DNA of 64,000 nucleotides from Lumbricus rubellus (Eukaryota; Annelida; Clitellata; Crassiclitellata; Lumbricidae), in assembly GCA_945859605.1 (NCBI GenBank), contig OX243820.1:22796450-22860449 (forward strand), in the 5' to 3' direction. Below, one piece after another: positions 25,501 through 39,700 of this stretch. A program made the position numbers and the translations under genes. Below the pieces are notes generated by a model that was given only the letters and a program-made list of their open reading frames with translations, searched no databases and had not been told where the DNA came from. Each line of letters opens with the position of its first letter. The first letter of the stretch is position 1.

Positions 25501-28500
25501 GAACAGACTACATAGCACCAGCTTATACATGATTGATGTTTCGTGTTGGAGGGTTTCATCCAGATATTCCAAGTGAAGATTCAAATCCAGTTTTCAAGAG
25601 ACAAGGAGGGAGGATGGTGCAGAGGGTTGCTAAAACAGATTCCCTCTAGGGCAAGAATTATTGGAAGGTGGTGGATACTGGTGTTGGAGGGGGGGTTGCT
25701 CCTTCATACATGGTTGAGTTTTTGAAGATGAAAAATTTGTCAAGACTGGGATTTTGGGATGTCCAGCTTTTTCACATTTCATGCTGGAAATTTATTTGCT
25801 TATATTTTCCATTTTATTTGTGATGAATTTATAGATTCTGAGATCAGCTGTAATCATGTGACCATTCTTGTGATGTTCTTAGGAATTTGAGATCGACAAG
25901 CAGTTGGGAATTCGAGGTCCGGAAGATGTTGAGAAGATGGGCATTGGAGCGTACAATGCTGAATGTCGCAAGATTGTTATGAGATATGCTGACGAGTGGG
26001 AGGCAAGTTGCTTTTTGTCCTTCTAACATAATTGACCAACCTAATCTTATTGGCCACCATAATCTAGGCAGATGCATTAATTATACTTTTGGTTTGCTAC
26101 ATTCCTTATTTTGTTGGATTGATTGATACTGAAAAGTAGATGAGCCACAAGAACAAGATACAGAAAGCAGGTAGACGTTGAATTTTTTCTGTAAATCTGC
26201 AAATTTAGGCAAATTAGGCACTGAGTTTTTTTTAGCTGACTTTTGAGGTTTTTTTTCTATCCTTGATAATGGTATATCCACTGAGTGTTGTCAGTAATCC
26301 AAGATTTCTGCTCTTTGGGGCATTGATTATAACTTAGCATACTGTAGTCGATAGTGTAAAAAGAAGTTTCCAACTGCAGATCTATACAACTTCTCTAGAG
26401 CTCCGTGTACAGGTTACAGTGAATTACGTTAATGAGCATCATACAAATTAACAGCAGAATAAAAGTCTCAGCTCTAAAATCCGTGATCATGTGTAATTAT
26501 GTACCATGCTTTGCTATTTTGATGAATCTGGTGAATATACGAATTTTCTCAAGTTAATTTTTCTTTTGGTGTCTAGAGAATTGTGACGAGATTGGGTCGG
26601 TGGATTGACTTCACGAACGACTACAAGACGATGTATCCGACGTTTATGGAGAGCATCTGGTGGGTGTTCAGGCAGCTCTACGACAAAGGTCTCATCTACA
26701 GAGGATTCAAGGTGACTGATTTCTGCTGCATATATGTCTAATCTTGTGATTTCAAGCAGTTCATTGCTGACAGTTGTCTTAATTAAACAATTTGGCTGAT
26801 TTACAGGCATTGATAATATAATTTAGCCATTTCTACTCCAAATATAAGACATATAGGAGTGTTCAATTTTTAATGTCATTATCAGTGATAATTTAATGTT
26901 GTCAGAATTCCGTAGTTGAGCTTTCTAATTTCTTTGCTGATATGGAGTATTTTGATTGCATTTTGTATTTATTAAACAAGTGTTAGGTCATAATGTATTT
27001 TGCAATGGATTTGAAGACAGTTTCTGCTTTATTGATGTGCAAATTATTGTTGCTTCTTAATTTGTTATTTACATCTCATGAAATCATTATTTTCTTTAAT
27101 GTTACATAATTTGTAACATTCCTTCACTTAATACTGTAGCTGCTGAAAATTATTCAGGCACCAAAGATTTTGTTTCTTTGTCTAAATCACTTACTAATCA
27201 CCATGTCTATTACTTATGAAAATATTTAATTTTCTTTAATTTTTGTCTATATATCTGTAGGTGATGCCTTTTTCCACTGCTTGTGGAACTCCTTTGTCCA
27301 ACTTTGAATCTGGACAAAATTACAAGAACGTTGATGACCCTTCAGGTAATCTTTGGTTGTGTCAAACTATTATCTTCTTTGAATGGTTAACTATTGTGGT
27401 AGCACTTAATTTTGACAATTATGAGATTATTATATTATGTCTTGATGATTAGTTTAAATCTCTAAATTGTTTGTTTGTTATGTGTGATGAACTGATTATT
27501 TCTTGTGCTTTTAATTTATGTAAGTTATATCAGGCTAAATAGTTTAATTCAATGGTCATTTAATTTTTAAAGTTTCATTTTTGAAATTATACTTTTGCCT
27601 ATTGAATTAACTGAATATTCTTAGTTATTCATATTCATGTATAGTTTTTAAAATCGTTGTCGTCAGCTCCTGATGCCAGCCAGTTGGCGGCGATGGATAC
27701 AAATAAATTATCTCCATTGTCCTTTGTTTTTGTCTCACGTCCATTGCTCCTTTTAGTGTTAGGCCAAGTGATGTTATTTATTATCTTATTGTTAATTAAT
27801 TGATTGAAGACTTTGCATTCATCTTTCAACTGTTTCTGTTTCTTAGTTATTGTGAATTTTCCATTGGATGAATCTCCCGAAGTGTCTGTTCTCGCGTGGA
27901 CAACGACTCCGTGGACTTTGCCGAGCAACGTTTCAGTCTGCGTTCATCCGGACATGGATTACGTGAAAGTTAAAGGTATGAGTAAGATAGTTCTAAGTTC
28001 TACAGTTTAAATCATCGTTGCATTTATATAGCACCTTTTCATTCTAGCATTTATATAATAATAATAATAGTAATTACGACGATTTATATGGCGCAGTAAC
28101 ACAGCCATACAAGTTACAAGGGCGCCTTACAAAACAGCTACACCGGATAAGCCGGTATTAAGCCCTAGATTAATTTGTGTTGTGGAAATTTGTTCGGTTT
28201 TAAGATTGTAGCAAGAGGAAACATACGCAATTAGTCCTACTTTGCAGTTGTTATTGTCGTAGTTGAGTAATGTTTAAGTGCTCTTAGTTTCTAATTGATA
28301 AATTTTCTTTTTATCTTTTTCAAGAGAAGGCAGCTGGAAAGATTTACATTTTGATGGAAGCTAGATTGTCCGAGCTCTACAAATCACCTGAAGAATACGA
28401 GGTTTTAGAAAGGTACTTAAAATTTATCACCATACTGGTTGGTTGTTTCAGTTTAATGACAGTGTGTGGTAACAAAGATCATTAGCATCGCCCTCCTCCT

Positions 28501-31500
28501 TCATCCACGCTTGGAACTGGCAAGAATACAAGCATATGAAAACCATTCTCTTTGATTGGTGTTTGGTGTCAGGTCAGGAGCGCCTCTGAGGAGTTTCTCT
28601 TTGAACTGGCGCTATATAAATTTACAATTACAGTTGCATTCAAAGTGGGAGCAGTGACTGGGTTTATCTTGCTGTTTGTTAATATGTTGGGCAGTGTGTC
28701 TTCTTTGTGGTGTCCAAGAACGAGTTATGCTGTGCGCACTGGTGTTCGTGTTGATGAATTTTTTTGATAATTGCTGTTAAATTGATTTCTGAATAGATGT
28801 ACTTGTTTATTGTGTTATTTATCATATAATATTAACATGAGCTGACCGTGCCACAGTTCAATGCTTGAATCAGTGGCAATATTGTATCCTAATGATGGCA
28901 GCAGTTATCTTTTTACAGATTATTGGCTTATGACATGATGTCTTTCTTTCTTTGAATTTAGGTTCAAGGGAGCAGCTCTTGAGGGCAAAAGTTACAAGCC
29001 GATTTTTGACTACTTTGAGTTTGTAAGTTATCAGATTTTGTTAAATGTACATTGAAATAAAGGCTTTTTATTCATTCTTTCATTCCGCAAATTTATTGAT
29101 TGTTTATTGAGTTATAAGAGAGACGTTCAGTTTTTTTGTTACATTGTACATAGATTGAGTGTTGGCATACTAGTATCAGAGTCTAATTATGCATTTATTT
29201 AGCTCCTCTCTTTAGCACCCCCTCAAAGATACCTACATAGGGTTGACACTTGACAGTGTTCTGAAGTGATTGTGAAAGATATGTTGCAACACCTCTAGTT
29301 AATAGTCTCTGCCAGGTGAATGGATCAACTACTGAAAAGGTGTGACAGTGTGTTAGAAAGGTGCTTGCAAAATGAACAAGTTCGTCTCAAGCTATGGAAA
29401 TGAAGATTTCTGCGTTTAACATTGTAAGGCTTTGAGTTTGATTTATACTTTTGTTATTATTTTACCAGATGCGGCCTCGCGGTGCCTTCACCATCTTAAC
29501 TGACACGTATGTGACAGCTGAGAGTGGAACAGGTGTCGTACATCAAGCACCGTACTTTGGAGAGGTTTGTTTATACTATCTTGAAGCACTAGGCATCTTT
29601 TTTTGTTACATACTGTTTTCTTATTGGGACCAAATGTATAATATAAAGTGTCTTGGAATTTATGCAATATCTGGCAATGATGCAGGACTACTGAATCGAA
29701 GTATTTTTTTGTCTGACTTTAAATTGCAAATCTGAATCTGCCAGTTTCTGATGGAGTTGACAGTTAATTTATAAGCTGTGCAATTGATAAAAATATCTGT
29801 CTAAATGCTTCAAAATAGTGATTCACATTCTTGCTTTACTTTAGAAATTTTCAGTGCTTGCTTTTGATAAACTTGTTGAACTGCTGAGTTTGACATTAAA
29901 TTGTTTATAGGGCAGGTTGAGAGATAAAAGAAATACTGACAGGAAAACTTGATTCATATGCTTCTGAAAGATGGGAAATGCAGTGTGTTCTTTGAGTTGA
30001 AAGGCAGTTTCCTTTTTATTACTAGTTTGGATTGTTATTTTGCATTGGTACAGATATGTCAACTTTCTCTTTTGACAGATTTTTTAAAGCGATAGTCTTA
30101 TTTAACCCTTTAACGACCAGCCCGTACTAAAATGCATGGAAAACATATGTAGCTGGTAATTAAAGGGTTAAACTAGATGGCTGAAAAAATATGGAATCCA
30201 AATACTGACTGGAATGAACATGTAATGTGTAAGGAAACTACATATTAACCTCGATGTGTAATTGGACGTTAATTAGGATGATTACCGCATCAGCCTGAGG
30301 TATGGTATCATCACAAAGGATATGGCTCCGTTGTGTCCTGTCGATATGAGTGGACGATTTGTGGATCCTGTTCAAGACTTCATAGGACAACATGTGAAGG
30401 TAAAGTCAAGTTGCAGTGGCTGCATAATATAACAAATATGATGTGTTTAGATAATACAAATACTAGCACAGCATGAGGAGGGTGAAGGAGAAGTCATTCC
30501 ACATTATTGCATGATGTATAAATTTGAGGTTGTCTGTTGACATTATTACATGGTACTAGTTGTTTGCCCATCCTAAGATGGTTAAGATTTTTTTTAAACT
30601 AGTGAAATGTTGATCTACCGTACAACTGTGGAGTGTGGGTCTTGGGAGCCTAATTGCACCAGGCCTGACTATGGTTACCAATTTTGAAAATTTAAGAGTT
30701 CTCATTTTGGACGACTAAGGATTCTAAGACAAAATTCACTGAATATCAATTGTTTATTGTTATGAGGATTACTTATACTGGCGAATGGATGGTGCTGGAA
30801 TCCTGGAAGCTTTGCTATGTGCTGTTTTGTTGTGCATTGACCAAGGTCATGTCGTCATTGTAGGAGGCTGATAAGAATATCATCAAATGGCTGAAGGAAC
30901 ATAACAGACTTATCCGTGGTGGAACTGTGTGTCACAGCTATCCATTCTGCTGGAGGTGAGAATATCAACTTTACAACATTTTGTTTATTATTTAAATACT
31001 TTCCTTTATTATTTAATTTATCCTTTCAAAATATGCATTGGATTATAAGATATTAAGAGCCACTTCTTGAAATGTCATAATTCAGTAGGTATTTTAGTAA
31101 AATTTTAAAGTTTCAAGGTAAGCCTTGAGGAATTTATAAGCGGATTAATGCGAAACTGAATGCTTTTTTAGTTGTAGTACTAATATTGTTGTATTTTTTA
31201 ATTTGTTGTAAAATGTGCTATGCTGATTAGAATTATTAGATACTTCACATGTAAAGAGTGAATATGATGAACTATTTGAAATGCCTATTAATATATAGAT
31301 TGTTTTAAAAATTATCTATGTAGTTTATGCACCTTTTACATGTATATCACAATGAATTGAAGCATTCCTATCTTTCCATGTATGCACAAAGCAACTTGCA
31401 GTTTATCAGATGAAATATTTTATTGCTCCAGTCTTCTGTGTTTGTTGCATTGTCAGTCATTTCTTGTGGTATTGCCGTGCATAGGTCTGATACGCCTCTC

Positions 31501-33737
31501 ATCTACCGTGCTGTGCCAAGCTGGTTTGTCCGCGTCGAACACATGGCAGATAAGCTGCTGAGTAGCAACAGTCAGACATATTGGTAAGTTTAAGACTATC
31601 AGTGGTTTAAGAAATGGCAGAGCAACTTTATCTACATCGTCTTGCGGCAGTCTTACATGCACTAAAGGAATGGAATAAGCGGACTTAACTAAAGAAAATG
31701 TAGTATGATCTAAGATTACGTCACTAAAGATATGCAGTGTGATCTAAAACCAACTTACTATAAAACCAGCGGTGCAGAATTATCATTGTAGTACATATTT
31801 TTGATTACCAGTATTTTATTGAGTTTAAGTGCATTTGTTTTATTTTCTGATGAGACATTTGGTAGTAGCATGGATTCATTTTGCTCTTTCATCCTAACGG
31901 CAAGAACTGGAAGATGGTAAAAAATTTCAGCCATGATCTCAAGCAGACCTGTACACGAGGGTATACAACTATGCATGGGACATTTTTGGCATAGTGTACG
32001 AAGTTCTGAAAATGAAGGTACACGTGGGTATTCAGTGTATACTTACCTCACGAAGGGCAAAAGTAAAGAATAGGGAGAAATAAAATTGCAAGAAGAAAAT
32101 TGCGATTATATGGGGGGGGGGAAATGGGGATAAAACGATGAAGTCAGCTGGTTTTTTGCCAGTCAGGACCGAAAAATCATGAAAAAAATGATGCGATGAC
32201 TTAAAAAAAGATTGTCAGAAAATTTGGAAGAAAAAGTCCATTTTTCAAACTGCAATTTGTACTCGCCTCAAATTTGCCCAGTACAGTCCTGATCTCATGC
32301 CTTACAAGAAATGGTTATTAATTATAAATGGTTGAATACAATACGCTTGAGCTTTTTCAAGCTGTGAACCTGCAGAAGCTTGTTGCTTCTGTTGGTCAAA
32401 GTGTCAAGATAATGTTCCCTGATAATGGATATGTAGCCGAAGTTTTTAAAAAAGTTTTGTCTTTGGTTGTCTTCAGGGTACCAGAGTTTGTGAAAGAGAA
32501 GCGCTTTGGCAACTGGTTGCGTGACGCTCGAGACTGGGCGATCTCTCGTAACCGCTACTGGGGCACGCCGATTCCGCTTTGGGTGAGCGAAGATGGAGAG
32601 GAGATTGTGTGCATTGGATCGATTGCTGAGCTGGAAGAGCTGAGTGGAGTGAAGAACATCACCGATCTTCACAGGGAGACGTGAGTAGAACACTCTACTT
32701 TCGATATATAGTCTTTGTTAATAGCTCTGCCCTTACGGATAGTCTCTGGTAAGAGCAGACACTAATTGGACGCAGAACATCTTTATAGCATCTGTCAACG
32801 ATGTACATGTTCTCTAGATGTGCTTGTCAATCAGTTGTCAAAGTTCTATTGTTGGCTGAACTGAGCAAGTGTTTGGGGGCAGAGTAGGACTGATCCTCTA
32901 CTGATGCACTGTCGAGCAATAATAATCATGCATTGTTCTTTAATTTGAGAATGATTTCTGCATGTTGTTTTGCCTGTGCTGGAATGTATTTAATATGATT
33001 TTTCATCTCAGTTGTGTGTAAGGATCCCAGCTGCTTTTTTCTATAAGCATGAAGACGGATTCAGAAGTTGAAATCAGTGTGAAAAACATGACTTTTCGCA
33101 TGGAAGCATATGGTGCATTTTGATTGGCTACTGGAAAACAAATAGTAATTACACAGCCTTGGAGGAAATGGAGGTGGAATGAACAGCGAACGAAGAACAA
33201 TTTGTTCTTAACTCTGCAGAACATTGGCAAGTTGAGTCAGCATGTGGAAGACTGTTCAGTTTTCTTCAGTAGTAGTTGCCTAGGACTAGATATCTTAAAA
33301 GAAGACAGAGAGCAAGGCAGCAGCATTGTGGTATAGAAGCTGGGAAATTAATTAAAATTAAATAAAATAATATTGTAATGTTGATTATTTCTGTTACGGT
33401 AACAGTTGTTGTTATTATTAACAAACCTGTTATTTTCATTCAGCATCGATGGTCTGACAATTCCGTCGAAGCGACCTGGTGGTGGAATTCTGCGGCGTGT
33501 GCCAGAGGTATTTGACTGCTGGTTCGAGAGTGGCAGCATGCCGTACGCTCAGAGTCACTATCCGTTCGAGAACCAGAAAGAGTTTGAGGAGGGATTTCCT
33601 GGCGACTTCGTGGCGGAGGGTATCGACCAGACGCGAGGATGGTTCTACACGCTGCTCGTTCTGTCGACTGCTCTGTTTGGAAAAGCGCCTTTCAAGAATC
33701 TCATCTGCCACGGCCTGGTTCTGGCTGCGTAAGACGC

Positions 33738-33772
<35 letters not shown>

Positions 33773-36700
33773 CCGAGAAATTATATAGCACCTTTTCAAG
33801 AAACCTACTCTGTGCTGACCTATTTGATGTAGTGTTTCGAACGAAAATATTGCTTCAGTTAGTGAACAATGAGCAATGATCTGGAATAGTAATCATTGAC
33901 AGACAAAAGTTGGAGACAACCAACGTATTCTGTTATCAGTTGACAGTTGGAGAAATTGCAGGAATTTTACATGTTTTTAATCTGTAGTGTAGTTTTTAAT
34001 CTGTAGTGTAGTTTTTAATCTGTAGTATAGTTTTTTTCTGATTAGAAAACGCGGAACTTGCAGGAATGTTATGTTGGATTGTCCATTGCCGATTTGTTTA
34101 CAATTGTTATCACGTGTGTATTGTTATCGCAGTACTGCTAAACAAGGTAGCTGATAGCTTTGTAGCATAGAGTTTATGGCTTCAAGTGTATTGTAAGATC
34201 TTGTCTCTATGGAGAATGAGTCCATCATGCACAAATTCCTTTATGCCGTGTCATTCCTTGTAGAAAATTTAAGTAACGACAACGGTATAAATTATGCAAA
34301 GATTTTTTTCCGAAATTGCGTTAAGTCTAGAGTGTTGTAAATTTGAGTTTTGACTTAAAAGAGTTAATTTTTTGATGCTTTGTAAGTGTAGTGATAAGAA
34401 AAATATGCTTGAGCACTCTTGCTAATTATGATGTTTTTTTAATTATTCTACCACTATCATTATGGTCATTATCAAAGAATTTTTTAATTATTGCATATAT
34501 TGATTAATGTTTGGAAATATTTTAGAAGAGATTAGAAAAATTGAGGTAGAGAGAAAAGTATAAACTGATTGTTTGTTTTGTTTCCTAACTGTGTCAACTG
34601 TCAAGTCTTGAATGTTGTAAATTTATTTTTTGACTTGAAGGAATTAATTTCTGTTGAGCAGTGATGGCCAAAAGATGAGCAAGAGGAAGAAGAACTATCC
34701 AGATCCAATGGATATCGTTGACAAGTACGGAGCAGATGCAATCAGGCAAGTCGACTCACTTTCTCTACTTTATATTCTCAATTATAATAATAGTAAGCGT
34801 GGCAATTTATATGGCGTGGTAACACGGCCGTGCTGTTACAAGGGAGCCTCACAAAACAGCACACTGAAAAGGCATCCGTATGATAGCCAAAAATTATCAT
34901 GAAAATTTGAAATGGTCAACTCCGGTATTTATTCGAATTCAGGTGTTGATTCTAAACAAATATATATATATATATATATGTTTAGAATATATATATATGT
35001 GTGTGTGTTTATAATTCGTTTTGTGACAAAGGTCTTTTATTATGTTTATGGACTTGACAATGACCTCACAAAGGCAATTATACATTTGTTTGGTTCGAAT
35101 TTTGTTCCATTCAGGCTTTATCTCATAAATTCTCCAGTTGTGCGTGCGGACAATTTACGATTTAAAGAGGAAGGTGTGCGTGATATACTGAAGGATGTCT
35201 TTCTTCCGTGGTACAATGCCTATCGCTTCCTGATGCAGAACGCTGAGAGACATGGAAAAGTAAGATATTTCAGATCATACTTCTTTTTTTATTACATTGG
35301 ATGAAAATGATTCATTAACCCTTTAATGCCGGAGGGTATAGGATTTCCCATACCATTTGCTACCATCTCGGCATTAAAGAGTTCATAAGAACTCATTCGT
35401 TGATTAATCAGTTTGAGTTTTGATTTTGCTCCGTTGAAAGGAACAGTTTAGGTTGAGTTCAATTCTAATTGCAAATTAATTTATCGTCATTTTCAGCATA
35501 CGCAATAGTAAGTTAGTAACCAGTAATAATGAGTTCTGTATTTGGTCATTGATGCTTTTTTATAATTATGTTGTTGACCATTTAGGAAATTTTAAGTCAT
35601 GTATGTGTAACTGCAGCCCAGTTTTCAAGTGCATATTTGTTGATGAGTTGAACTGAATGAACGAATGCTATTGATTTTGTGAATGAAGGAAACTGGAGTG
35701 CCGTTCCTTTATTTGAACTGAATGAATGCTATTAATTTTGTGAAATGAAGGAGACTGGAGTGCCGTTCCTCTATTTGAACTGATATAATGCTATTAATTT
35801 TGTGAAATGAAGGAGACTGGAGTGCCGTTCCTCTATCTCGAGACGAGCATAGACCTGCCAGAGAATTACATGGATCGGTGGATCCTCTCCTTCACTCAAT
35901 CTCTCATCAAGTTTGTCAAGCAGGAAATGCAAGGTTCACACATCATTTCTGTTTTCGCTTCTCCTCCACTCATTTCTTCTTTCGTTGACATTACTAATGT
36001 ATTAATTAATTGATTAGTTGAAATTTTATATTGGATACTAAGCAGTGTGCTATATTTTGCACGTGTATATGGTGCAGTTGTTTGGAATTTGTGGCGATTA
36101 GATAGTTTTTTTCCTAGACTTTTAAACATTATTATTTTGGTTTAGCATTGTTGGTTTTACTGTTATACTAAGAATACAGATACAGAGCCTTTTTCAGATG
36201 CCACTTGGTATGTTTGTCAGGCATCTGTGCTGACATAGTTATCTGCACAAAGATATAAATTATAACTGCCATTTTTTGACTAGATGCTGATTTGTGACCA
36301 CTCAATCAGCTATATTATTTTGTTGAATATTGACCCAGCTCTGTTTTATCGTTGATGTTTAATTGTTTATATCTGTGCAGCATATCGCCTGTACACCGTG
36401 GTGCCCCGTCTGTTGAAATTTGTTGATGAGCTGACCAACTGGTACGTCCGAATGAACCGACGTCGTTTAAAGGGGGAGATCAGTGTCAAGGATTGTCACC
36501 AGGCTCTGCATACGCTGTTTGGAGTACTCTTCTCAATGACTAAGGTCATGGTAAGTAGCCGAATTGAATGGACATACATGTCAACACAATTACTATAATG
36601 TATTTCTAACAGCAGAAATACAGAAATTGCTGCAGGGATGTCATGTGTGAATATTGTCAACATTTGAAGCTGTCCTTTTAGTGGACTGTGTTTGGAGTAC

Positions 36701-39700
36701 ATAATTGTGAGGGGATTTCGACCAGCTGGGTTATTTCCTCTACTAGGTGCTTCATTTTAAGTTCTCTGCCTCTGGGAAGGTTTAGACATCCAATAGTTCA
36801 CTTATCGTTTTCCTTGTCTCCTTTATTCCATAGAGTTCTTCCATAGATAGATCTTAGTATGGAATCTCATCTTAGTTTGTGACCAGTCCATTTCTCTGTC
36901 TCTCCGCTCGCTCAGTCCATCTATCCTTTCCATTCATTACCATGCATCTCACTTGCCTACAACCTTCCAATATCCTCGTTTCTCAACTTCACAACCCAAC
37001 ACTCCATTTACTTGTTTTAATAATTTTCCTGTTGGGTCCTCCTTTCATTGTTCCTTTCTTTTCATAAAATACCACTGCCAATTGTTTTTACTTAGTTAAA
37101 AAAATAAGCAGTTAGTTGTAAATGAGAATTTTATTTTTGAAGTGTTACTGATCACTCTGTTTTTTTCTCCCTAGGCTCCATTTGTTCCATTCTTGACTGA
37201 GCACATGTACCAGAACCTTCGACATCTGATCGATCCAAGTACGACAAAGGCTGAAGATGTGGCCAGCATCCACTATCTCATACTGCCTCAGCCGAGGTTG
37301 ACAGCATTATCTTCAGCATCTTACTATTATGTTGTCATTTCAAACGGTTTTAACAGTTTGCCTTGCGAAATTCTTTACGAGTTCATATGATGATTATCTA
37401 TGAATGTTTGTTGCTGTAACTTTAATTGAAAGTTTACATGATGAGTAGTTGATCAGCATTGCTCTATACGTTGGCCCAATTAATGCTAAATTTGGTGCTG
37501 TGCTGCTCTACTTGGCTGGCCACCAATCTGTGTTTCATATAATTTATAGATAAAGCCTGAAGAAAAGTGCACCTCCTGCAGGGTTGTTATTTACTGTTAA
37601 TTTGTGGGTGTCAGATGTTGTGAGTTCTTGCTTTGAAACACTGATTCTTGTTTGCTGTGTAGATCTGTTGCGATGTGATTCACAGTGACGCAAGAATATA
37701 TTTTATATACTTCTCTTAGGTATTTGTCCTAATATGAAACATGTTTTGACGACATTCTAGCGTGGTATTCCATTTTGTAGAGACTCGTTGATTGACGTGT
37801 CGATTGAAGAGTCTGTTTCTCGCATGCAGACGGTCATTGAATTGGGTCGAGTCATTCGAGACAGAAGGACGCTTCCAATGAAGGTCAGGCAGATCCCTTA
37901 GTCACCCTTTAACCCTTTACCTGTTCATTTTAAATTTTAAGCCCGTTTTCAGTGGATATTCTCGGGCAAATGGGTAAAAGATTAACACCTTTCAACATAT
38001 GATTGCTTAGGAATGAAATATTGGTCAGGACTGTGTTGATGACAGAGCTCTGAAATCTTGCTTGGCAATAGCGCTATGGAGTGGTACCAGAAAGACATAA
38101 AAGAAAACACTGCATTGCGTTGATCTCTGCAGATAGTTGAAAATACATCCACACTCTCTACATGTAGTGGCAAGCTAATTTCATAACTTCATCGTTTGTA
38201 GGTCAAAGAGTCTTGTGAACAACACTTGGCAGTTGTTGAAGTTGCTGTTTTTTGCTTTTATTGTCTAGTATCCATTGAAAGAAGTGGTTGTTATCAACAA
38301 AGACGAAGGAGTTCTGCGAGATATCTCAGCCCTGCAGAACTACATCAAGGAGGTTAGAGATGTTAAATGCACATAATATAAAACATGGCATTTGTTGAAA
38401 CTCAGTATGATTTAATTCATTCGGTTTTTGTGACCCATAAATGTTGTACAGAAGGTTATGGCTTGTTTAAATGTTTTCTGATTTTGCTCATTTGTTTGGT
38501 GACTGATCGGGAATATTTTTTACAAGCATCTACTTTTCTAACTATTGATCGATTCTGTGGACATAGAGGCTAAAAATTGCCATAGTATCCTATTCCTTTC
38601 ATAATAAAATTTTACATTGTGAGAGCAAACCTGGACGTACAATCTGGCGATGTGGCCCATAATAGAGTTTGCTGACTAAACTTGTCTCATATATACAGCA
38701 ATGATCCAGAGAGGAGCACGACACAGATCTATGATTGATTTATTTATGTAGTGTTGTACTGTGTTCTTCATTCACTTGTTGCTAGACCTAAGACCATGCC
38801 ATGCTATCCCTTACGTCTTGTGAGTGTTATCTGAATGGAAAGTCTTATCTTATCTTGCCTTATCTATTTGAGCGTGATTTGATGTGCAGGAGCTGAATGT
38901 GCGAAACGTGACGGTTACAACCGACAAACATAAGTACGGAGTTCACCTGCGTGCCGAACCCGATCACAAGACGCTGGGAGCGCGTCTGAAAGGTGCCTTC
39001 AAGGCAGTGACGGCCGCCATCAAGGAATTGTCAGATGACCAGTTGATGGAATTCCAGCGAACAGGGCAGATCGAAGTGGCCGGGAACACGCTGGGTCCGG
39101 AAGATCTACGACTCATCTACACGTTCAGCGTTGCCAACGACCCAACGCAGAGTAACTATGAGGCACACTCGGATAGCAATGTAAGAAATATGTTCAACGT
39201 CATTTCTTGTCACATTTTTGGAATCTGGACAAATCTCCCTGGACATTCCCCACAAAACTTTACCCATCATTTCCCTTCGGATTTCCCCCCCCCTCGGACA
39301 TTTCTATTGGACAAATTCACTGGTTTTTTCCCCAATGTCGACAAAATGTAAACAATTTATATCTAAATGGACTTTGTAGTGCTTTGATGTTTGGGGTGGA
39401 TATTCCAAATTTTTAAAGAAACTGTTAATGTAGCAACAAATTGAGTGAAGAGTTTTCTAGAAAGACTTTTAATGCATCGAAGTTAGTATAGCAACCGATT
39501 GGGTTAACATCCCAATTTTATTAGACGTTTACTTTTAATGCTTTGATTCTTAATTAAATTAATGTTACTCAATTTGATGTTTAAGGTTAATGTAAATAGT
39601 AAAGTTTTGATATTTACTCAATCAAACAAGTTTAGGCTTGTAAATTGAAGTTTTAATGCGAGTATCTTGTGCCCAATTTTGCTTTTGTATACAGTTGTAT

